Virus record (IMG/VR): IMGVR_UViG_3300048924_000100 | Coordinates: 150,199 to 214,198 of that record | DNA: 64,000 nt | Source of the DNA: a virus | Reading direction: 5' to 3' (one strand) | Shown here: in pieces, positions 58,484 through 64,000 of the stretch | Layout: each line of letters opens with the position of its first letter | How positions within the stretch are numbered: the first letter of the stretch is position 1 | Translations under genes and position numbers: made by a program | The notes under the pieces: generated by a model | What the model saw: the letters and a program-made list of their open reading frames with translations, nothing else | What the model was told of the DNA's origin: nothing | The model's database searches: none

Positions 58484-58636
58484 GTGGTCCATACACGTCG
58501 TGTTATTACTTCCCTGCCTGCCAGCATGTATTCCTCTAATGGGAGTGCAGACTATCAGCGCTACATCAAAGGGGTTGGACGCCCGGCAGCAAAACGCAAC
58601 CTACTGAAAAAGATCTGTGACTGGATCTGGGGATAG
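58484..58636 (+). CDS. Very small basic protein, GTG start (50 aa)
   Basis: GTG at 58484 with AAGGA 9 nt upstream. The product is Arg/Lys-rich (VHTRRVITS, RPAAKRNLLKK) and ends in a Trp-rich tail (CDWIWG). A terminator follows 7 bp after the stop, which supports it being a gene. A small nucleic-acid- or protein-binding inhibitor is conceivable; nothing shows it. Confidence 0.5.
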   Translation: MVHTRRVITSLPASMYSSNGSADYQRYIKGVGRPAAKRNLLKKICDWIWG

Positions 58637-58643
58637 TGCGGTA

Positions 58644-58675
58644 TACTACTTCCTGGGCTTGCCTGGGAAGTAGTA
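58644..58675 (+). terminator. Terminator hairpin
   Basis: 10-bp stem (58644-58653 with 58666-58675), 12-nt loop, without a strong T run. It separates the 58484 gene from the next early promoter. Confidence 0.6.
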
Positions 58676-58707
58676 CTATTCACACAACTTTTAATTTTTC
58701 ATAAACC

Positions 58708-58715
58708 TATATTAC
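58708..58715 (+). promoter_or_regulatory. Early promoter core TATATTAC
   Basis: Exact octamer in the context AAACCTATATTAC, the same as at 48192. It is 28 bp upstream of the 58743 start, so it drives the operon that continues to the window end. Confidence 0.72.
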
Positions 58716-58742
58716 CTGTCTGATAAAGGATCGGTCGTCAAG

Positions 58743-59066
58743 ATGAACTACCAGAATCTGCAAGTAGGGGATATCTGCATCGTTGTAACAAGTGACCCCA
58801 AAATTGAAATCAATAATCTCGGTCGTTGTGTAACGCTCGAGAAGTTTGTTCCTGCTGGCGCGGGGCATCTGGAGTTTAACGGTGTTAAATACCAGTGTAT
58901 CTCCGAAGACGGCTGGATTGTAAGCGGTGACGATCTCTGGTGCTGGTCAATGCGCGACGGATACCACAAGTCTGCACACACCGGTGTTTACGCTCGTCGC
59001 CTAAGAAAGATTGGCGATAAAGATTGTTCCAACATTAAATCAACTGGAAGGGAAGTAACAGCATGA
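58743..59066 (+). CDS. Small early protein, SH3-like barrel (107 aa)
   Basis: First gene behind the early promoter at 58708. The N-terminal half is beta-rich (VGDICIVVTSD), then comes GVKYQCISEDGWIVSGDDLW, which parallels the middle of the 58109 protein; the C-terminus is basic. Cys residues are scattered. It overlaps the next gene by 4 bp. Probably a distant paralogue of 58109. Function unknown. Confidence 0.55.
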   Translation: MNYQNLQVGDICIVVTSDPKIEINNLGRCVTLEKFVPAGAGHLEFNGVKYQCISEDGWIVSGDDLWCWSMRDGYHKSAHTGVYARRLRKIGDKDCSNIKSTGREVTA

Positions 59067-60583
59067 AGAAAATTAACCTGCTCCCGTTTTTCGATCTGTA
59101 TGCGGGTACCTGGAGCCAGCAGGACCTGTTTAAGGAAGTCCTTACCGTCTATGACGAAGAGTTAGCTATAAAGGTGATCAACAGCATCGGCAAGCACATG
59201 CTGTCGGTTGGTACACCGTCTGGCCAGAACCTGAACACTGACTGCGTGCTGGAGCGTTTCCGCAGCAACACCTACGACATCGACCTGGTCGTTGATTGGC
59301 TTCGTTCTGAAGACGGTGACCTTGCAGATCGTGAACATGGCTACGGGGCTCTCTGGGTGGGCGAAGGTTTCCAGATCGCGTTCAAGAATCGTCCGGAAGG
59401 TGCTGAAAAGTACTACGATCCTAAACCAGCTTTGGATCGGGTCAGGGTAATCGACCTGAAGGCCTACTTCACCAAGTCGGCGTTGCATATTTCGGAGAGC
59501 CGTAAGTTCTGGAATGAAAATCAGTCGGCTATTGCTGACTTCGTTGGGACTATCGAAACGCATAACGCCTGGGATATTCAGCGCTTCATGGTCAAGGTGG
59601 ATAACGCGATTGCGGATCCGCGTGTATCTGACGCTGAAGAGGCTTACCTGATACTGGGTAAGTTGTACGACATCTCCAGCGCCAACTATATCAACGAGCG
59701 GTTGCAGAAGATCGTCACCGACCTTGTGCTCTCACATCCTGAGCGCGATGCTCGATTCATTGTGGCGACTGTTCCGAAAGAGGTAAAGGCAGGGGAAGGG
59801 CGTTTCTACCACGAACGCCAGGCTGGTCGTCATCGTTCTGGTCAGTGGGGTCATATCAGTGATGAAATGATTGCTGAACTGCTCAACCACTTCGCTGTAA
59901 CACAGATCCTGCCGTTCCCACCCTTTGCAACCAACATGCCGATTCCTAATGGCCTGGATCTGGTGAACCTGATACAAGAACGGCTGGGTCGTAACTCGCA
60001 AACGCAGTACGCCGGCTACGGTCATGGTGAACGGCCTGGCTTTATGCACCAGCAGGCCTCGATGTACCGTACCAACTTCAACGGACCTGGTTACAGCTAC
60101 TTCAACCAACAAATGAATGAATTTTCGGCGCCGCCGGTGAGTAACGGGGAGTACCGCCGTCAGAGTCATACCGGTGGTTGGGTGTGGTATCCAAACACTC
60201 CGTTGTTCATGTCGATCAACGTGGGCCCGATAGATGCCTCTCTTCCAGGTACTCTGGACAAACTCCTCCTTGAGATCGCCAAGAACATGGAGGGTTACGC
60301 CCAAGCGGGAGAACGCCACATCAACGACATGCTGAAAGAGATCAAAGTTACACTCGAGAACCATCCAGACACACCCAAACTGTTACTGGAGAACGATCAA
60401 GTTACTTTGTTTGTTGGCAGGCGGGAGCATATCTATCCGTTTGTAAGTGCAGTCACTGACACCTACTTCACTAACTGGGCGTTGGCCAGTGGTGCCTGGA
60501 ATCCCCAGGAAGAATACAAGCCAGCCCAGGTGATCAACACCTGCCAGGGTATTGGTACACGTATTCCTGGTTGGTATTTCTAA
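59063..60583 (+). CDS. Hypothetical early-operon protein (506 aa)
   Basis: Starts within an ATGA overlap with the previous gene; GGGAAG is upstream. Mixed alpha/beta, with a His/Arg/Gly-rich segment (about 250-265), a Gly/Tyr/Gln/Asn-rich low-complexity stretch (about 310-360) and a C-terminal helical domain. No catalytic signature recognised and no membrane segment. It is the largest protein of the right-hand operon; function unknown. Confidence 0.6.
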   Translation: MKKINLLPFFDLYAGTWSQQDLFKEVLTVYDEELAIKVINSIGKHMLSVGTPSGQNLNTDCVLERFRSNTYDIDLVVDWLRSEDGDLADREHGYGALWVGEGFQIAFKNRPEGAEKYYDPKPALDRVRVIDLKAYFTKSALHISESRKFWNENQSAIADFVGTIETHNAWDIQRFMVKVDNAIADPRVSDAEEAYLILGKLYDISSANYINERLQKIVTDLVLSHPERDARFIVATVPKEVKAGEGRFYHERQAGRHRSGQWGHISDEMIAELLNHFAVTQILPFPPFATNMPIPNGLDLVNLIQERLGRNSQTQYAGYGHGERPGFMHQQASMYRTNFNGPGYSYFNQQMNEFSAPPVSNGEYRRQSHTGGWVWYPNTPLFMSINVGPIDASLPGTLDKLLLEIAKNMEGYAQAGERHINDMLKEIKVTLENHPDTPKLLLENDQVTLFVGRREHIYPFVSAVTDTYFTNWALASGAWNPQEEYKPAQVINTCQGIGTRIPGWYF

Positions 60584-60598
60584 CCCGTAACTGAATAG

Positions 60599-60622
60599 CC
60601 GTGGGGAAACAACTCCCCACGG
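60599..60622 (+). terminator. Hairpin between 59063 and 60650 genes
   Basis: 8-9-bp GC-rich stem (60599-60607 with 60614-60622), followed by TTTAACTT. It may attenuate the long operon. Confidence 0.6.
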
Positions 60623-60649
60623 TTTAACTTGACTATTAAGGAACGTATC

Positions 60650-61144
60650 GTGGATCCACAAGAAATCGTAGCAGACCTGTCCCCTATCGAACAGGAAAAC
60701 CAAGTGCTGGAGTATTTCAAAAATAACTTCACAACTAATCCTAAGAAGCTGTGCAAAATGGCTCGTCGGATTTGGAATGATCAGCCTGAGTTCATCCAGC
60801 GTGGTCTGTTGCAGAACATTCTCGATGATGTGAACCCTGCCAAGATGTTGAAGATGTTTTTCAAGATGATGGCTGAGTGGAAACAGATCGTACCTGACCT
60901 GATTGCTGATGGCGCTCACGGTATGATCGTCGACAACAAGAACGTCATCTACGGCATCGAGGTCAAGGCCAACCCGAAATGGTTGCGTGAAAACGATCGC
61001 TGGGATCTTGGGCAGGAAGCTGACATCCAGGACGAAGTTATTAAGCAGTGGATGGCTGATCAAGGCCTTAAACACTTCCACGGAAAGATTGCTTTGTTTG
61101 ACGAGTTCGGCTTCTCAGGGATGGCACGGGAGATCTTTCTGTGA
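60650..61144 (+). CDS. Hypothetical protein, GTG start (164 aa)
   Basis: GTG at 60650 has AAGGAAC 5 nt upstream; the TTG at 60629 has none. Helical N-terminal two thirds (Lys/Met/Leu-rich), then a short beta segment VDNKNVIYGIEVKAN (94-108). The D...E-x-K spacing there recalls PD-(D/E)xK nucleases, but the surrounding fold is not evident. Overlaps the next gene by 4 bp. Function unknown. Confidence 0.55.
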   Translation: MDPQEIVADLSPIEQENQVLEYFKNNFTTNPKKLCKMARRIWNDQPEFIQRGLLQNILDDVNPAKMLKMFFKMMAEWKQIVPDLIADGAHGMIVDNKNVIYGIEVKANPKWLRENDRWDLGQEADIQDEVIKQWMADQGLKHFHGKIALFDEFGFSGMAREIFL

Positions 61145-61500
61145 CGGATAAACCGCATTACAACTATGATGTGGCTAAGATCGTAGGCGATGCTATCGGC
61201 GCACAGCTTAAAGACCTTAATAAAGAACACGTCATGGCGGCCATCGAGGAAATCCTGGATGACTACACTTATGGTGTGTTCGGTGTGAGTGTGATCGATG
61301 CGTTGCGCCGTGTAAAGCTTCCTGGTAAGGGGGCGACTCAATGCATTCAAACACTGGCTGAAGGTCGAGCTGTTTTGGTCTCGTCCTACGGCTTTAACGT
61401 AAAGACTGATACCAAATGTAAGTGCGGTCGCGCTTTCTTGGTGTTGGACGAAATGAACCGTCAAGACTTTGACGACGAGATGGAAAACATGGGGGGCTAG
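61141..61500 (+). CDS. Hypothetical protein, GTG start (119 aa)
   Basis: GTG overlaps the previous stop (GTGA). Helical protein with a CKCG motif near residue 92-95 that is too short for a full zinc finger. A conserved-looking LPGKGATQCIQTL helix sits in the middle. No family recognised. Confidence 0.5.
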   Translation: MTDKPHYNYDVAKIVGDAIGAQLKDLNKEHVMAAIEEILDDYTYGVFGVSVIDALRRVKLPGKGATQCIQTLAEGRAVLVSSYGFNVKTDTKCKCGRAFLVLDEMNRQDFDDEMENMGG

Positions 61501-62175
61501 ATGGCTATTGATAGAGCGCTCGAACGAGCTAAACTTCTTTGTATTAAAGCAGGCTTAAATCCGGAAGGGCTCCAGCGGTTTGAAGGTGAGGAAGGTCCCT
61601 GCTTCCTGACTGCTGATTGCCGGCACGGGCTCACGCCAGGTCTCGATGAGTTCCTGAAGATGAGTGAAGAATTTGTGTCTATGAAAATGCTGATCAATCA
61701 GGAGCTTCCTCAATCCGGTTACACTGTTCGGACGAATGATGCTTTCGAGTTCGATCGCAGGGCTCCTACGTTGTCTCATGCTGTTGACGGGACGGTGGAC
61801 GTCAGTCAGGTCAAGAACCTCGCTAGAATGTTTGAGGGGCTAAGCTTTGGCCGTAGTGCCCCGACTGCTATTGGCCATGAGCACGGCTCCAGAGATCGCT
61901 ATGGCAACGTTCTCCTTAATCCAGCACCGTGCCCAACCTGTGGACGTGAAGATCCAGAGCCTGAGTTCACAGAACCCGGTAACCGCCGTATGGTGCGCTC
62001 TGAGTGGCTGGTCTGGTATGCACTCAAGCATGACCTGGGTTTAACGCATGCCTGGGAAGCAGCTGCTAAAAAGGTTATCGAAAACGAGTTTGGTGAAAAG
62101 ACCCGTTGGCGTGTAACTGCTTACCGTGATCCGCATGATCCTCGCTTAGTAAGGATTAAATACAACGACGAATGA
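61501..62175 (+). CDS. Hypothetical protein (224 aa)
   Basis: ATG directly follows the previous stop, with GGGGG a few bases upstream. A Cys/His-containing first third, a central His-rich part (IGHEHGSRDRYG), one CPTCG pair (about 140-144) and a helical/beta C-terminus with many Arg/Lys. It could bind zinc, but only one Cys pair is clear. Not recognised. Confidence 0.55.
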   Translation: MAIDRALERAKLLCIKAGLNPEGLQRFEGEEGPCFLTADCRHGLTPGLDEFLKMSEEFVSMKMLINQELPQSGYTVRTNDAFEFDRRAPTLSHAVDGTVDVSQVKNLARMFEGLSFGRSAPTAIGHEHGSRDRYGNVLLNPAPCPTCGREDPEPEFTEPGNRRMVRSEWLVWYALKHDLGLTHAWEAAAKKVIENEFGEKTRWRVTAYRDPHDPRLVRIKYNDE

Positions 62176-62183
62176 GGTGTCCA

Positions 62184-62534
62184 ATGAACGAATCGTTATT
62201 AGATCGACTGGCTGTAGATGTTTCCCTCACGCTGAACTCGGGCAAAGAGTTTATTATCAAGCCCGTACCAATTGTGTCGGCTGAGGGATTTGCTACAGTG
62301 GGTATTATTGACCCCGCTGATCCTAAACACGGTGTACTGGCGTTGATCGAAGTTAATCTCCTCACGCCTACCATCGAAATGATCATGACCAACTTCGAAC
62401 CGTCTGACGTGCAATATCAGATCCAGCGTAACCGGTTCGTTCATTGGAAAAACCCATTAGCTGACCGTCCATTGCGTGAAGAACTCTGGGGCAAGTTGGC
62501 GGACTACCTTGATAAGGGAATGAAAGATGTCTGA
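62184..62534 (+). CDS. Hypothetical protein (116 aa)
   Basis: GAGGTG is well placed before the ATG at 62184. Small mixed alpha/beta protein, probably a beta sheet with C-terminal helices; no Cys or membrane segment. Overlaps the next gene by 8 bp. Function unknown. Confidence 0.55.
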   Translation: MNESLLDRLAVDVSLTLNSGKEFIIKPVPIVSAEGFATVGIIDPADPKHGVLALIEVNLLTPTIEMIMTNFEPSDVQYQIQRNRFVHWKNPLADRPLREELWGKLADYLDKGMKDV

Positions 62535-63285
62535 AGCAATCGAGTACTACATTCCGGCTGAAGATGAACCAAGTGTCTTCTGCTCTGCTGTCAACGTTAA
62601 TGAGTACGGTAGTGCACGCTATGATACCAGTTATTGGAGCTGGGCTAACTGGTTTAATGCGAAACAAAAAGCCGAGTACTTCGCAAGCTGGAAAGAGAAA
62701 AACCCTGGGCAGCCGGTTTTTCTCTGTCCGCCTTCGTGGTTTGCTACTCACGATCCGATAGCAATGGGTCTCGGGCTGATTGTGCGGTTACGGGAAGAAC
62801 TGAAGGCTAACCGGATGCCAGGTCCTCCTGTCTTCGACCCAGCACCCACCATGTTTATCGGGGATACCCGCCAGATCAGTTTGCGTTGGGTCTTGCAGCA
62901 TGCCCGGGACAACAACGTAACTCCGGAGGAGGCTGCATTGGTTGCTGAGCAGGAACGCGACATGGGCGGCTTAACGCTAGATAACCAGGAATACTGGCGA
63001 GACCGCTGGTGGAAGGATATTCTGACATTGCCTGGCTACGGTTACCCTATCTGGCGTTACACGTCGGACAAGGATGTGGTCGCTGTTCCTTACCTGTTAA
63101 TGCCCGGTCCGCGCAGTGAATCGATTGTCATTGTCCAGGTACACGAGAAGAACCCAAACATCTCCTACAAACTGGTTACTATCAGGGAAAAGGGTGGTGA
63201 AGTGGTTGGTGAGTTTACCGGCTACGAAGGGTTTGGTCAGCAGCAACTGACCGCGCTTCTCAATACGTTCTGGGCTGGTTTCTAA
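62527..63285 (+). CDS. Hypothetical Trp-rich protein (252 aa)
   Basis: AAGGGA lies in the end of the previous gene, before the ATG. The N-terminal half is rich in Trp/Tyr/Pro (WSWANWF, PPSWF); a helical stretch with Glu/Ala follows (about 118-145), then a beta-rich C-terminal domain (VVAVPYLLM, ESIVIVQV). No catalytic signature is visible. Part of the right-hand operon. Function unknown. Confidence 0.55.
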   Translation: MSEAIEYYIPAEDEPSVFCSAVNVNEYGSARYDTSYWSWANWFNAKQKAEYFASWKEKNPGQPVFLCPPSWFATHDPIAMGLGLIVRLREELKANRMPGPPVFDPAPTMFIGDTRQISLRWVLQHARDNNVTPEEAALVAEQERDMGGLTLDNQEYWRDRWWKDILTLPGYGYPIWRYTSDKDVVAVPYLLMPGPRSESIVIVQVHEKNPNISYKLVTIREKGGEVVGEFTGYEGFGQQQLTALLNTFWAGF

Positions 63286-63298
63286 TTAGGAGGCTATC

Positions 63299-64000
63299 AT
63301 GTCTAAAAAGAAAAGAACGTTCGGGGTAAGTCCTAAGGGCGCACTCATTCTGCGGGAACGGGAAGAGCAACGTCGTCGCAATCTCCCACGGGTTGAAGTA
63401 ATCCGTGATGGTGCGGTGAAGCGGGTTGAAGAGAACCCAATGCTCAAGTTGATGGCAGAGTTTCCGATGTTGCCGCCGATTGATATTGATGTCGTGATCA
63501 ACCCAGACTTGCAGGGCGCGCTTGATCTGGCTTTGTTGACGGTACGTGGTGGCGCGGTTGCTCGTAATAAGCTGCCGTGGAACCAGCCTTTCACCGGTAG
63601 GCACTACATCACCCATCCCGAAAACACAGACCTCCTGAAGCAAGTGACCGATCATCTGATCAAACCTTTAAGGGTCTTCGATCCTACCTGGGAAGGTAAG
63701 GTGATCAATATGCCAGGTGATCAGCCAGATGAGAAGTTTCTTCTCGAGCCAGGTATTACGCTTAACAACAAGTTCAGCTGTGAGCTTATTGAAAGCGATA
63801 ACCAGCCGATCAGTAACTGGTTGAAGACCTGGTACCCTGATGGCGGCGGGATGCCGTTTGTGATCAAGCCCGAGGATGATGCACCTGATCGTCTTCGTTA
63901 CAAAATGCGCAGAGCCAATGCGAGTGCCGAGGTAGGCTTTGCTGATAACAACTACCGGGATTTCGTTGACGTAATCCATTCGTGGTATACCAGGGATGGA
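63299..64000 (+). CDS. Hypothetical protein, truncated by the window end (234+ aa)
   Basis: TAGGAGG lies 6 nt before the ATG. The frame stays open to the last base. The N-terminus is strongly basic (SKKKRTF, REREEQRRR), followed by Pro/Asp-rich and mixed regions. No known motif in the visible part. Continues the 58743 operon. Confidence 0.55.
   Translation, partial: MSKKKRTFGVSPKGALILREREEQRRRNLPRVEVIRDGAVKRVEENPMLKLMAEFPMLPPIDIDVVINPDLQGALDLALLTVRGGAVARNKLPWNQPFTGRHYITHPENTDLLKQVTDHLIKPLRVFDPTWEGKVINMPGDQPDEKFLLEPGITLNNKFSCELIESDNQPISNWLKTWYPDGGGMPFVIKPEDDAPDRLRYKMRRANASAEVGFADNNYRDFVDVIHSWYTRDG

Noticed and set aside
60930-60975. PD-(D/E)xK nuclease motif in the 60650 product
   Set aside because: Only a D...E-x-K spacing is seen; the flanking fold elements are not evident, so no nuclease call was made.
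1-64000. tRNA genes, CRISPR arrays, insertion sequences, integrase, att sites
   Set aside because: None found on reading: no cloverleaf or TpsiC-like segments, no regular spacer repeats, no transposase or recombinase motifs.

Overview
The window is part of a tailed jumbo phage of the phiKZ-like group, most likely infecting Pseudomonas. The main evidence is a phiKZ-type major capsid protein with a removable N-terminal propeptide, a very large portal protein, several putative inner-body proteins with (S/A/G)-X-E processing sites, a probable non-virion RNA polymerase beta fragment close to the capsid gene, and four copies of TATATTAC, the early promoter motif described for phiKZ. No tRNA, CRISPR array, integrase, transposase or insertion sequence was seen. 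Genes are packed tightly, often with 1-15 bp overlaps, and transcription units end in perfect hairpins of 9-18 bp. No gene-free stretch exceeds 300 bases; the longest is 15090-15322.

Layout. 1-5200: putative head/inner-body proteins. 5250-10160: four overlapping genes for probable virion proteins. 10300-12830: two small genes, a leftward DnaB/RecA-like helicase and a small divergent gene. 12900-20474: major capsid protein, a coiled-coil protein, a putative RNA polymerase beta fragment and a large unknown protein. 20550-22740: an island of small genes led by an early promoter. 22816-31334: leftward portal, then rightward probable baseplate/tail genes ending in a candidate holin. 31434-33542: leftward spanin pair (outer spanin gene nested into the inner one) and a structural-looking gene. 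33662-44617: a short tail protein and three giant fibre-like proteins sharing modules. 44672-45670: leftward baseplate spike. 45723-53771: Rad50/SbcC-like ATPase, small proteins, two nucleotidyltransferase-fold paralogues, NAD-dependent DNA ligase and an unknown Ser/Asn-rich protein. 53825-56470: RNase HI, DHH phosphodiesterase, small proteins and a 2H-phosphoesterase resembling the anti-CBASS nuclease Acb1. 56600-64000: early-promoter-led small genes, then an operon of unrecognised proteins running off the window.

How it fits together: the left and middle parts build the virion and lyse the cell; the right third carries nucleic-acid enzymes and early genes that could deal with host defence. 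The most interesting candidates are the Acb1-like protein (56021-56470) encoded with a DHH phosphodiesterase, the intact/degenerate nucleotidyltransferase pair (49012-49926), and a duplicated early promoter block (20554-20608 and 56756-56808) that in both places drives a glycine-zipper membrane protein. Family assignments come from reading motifs by eye; no database search was run.
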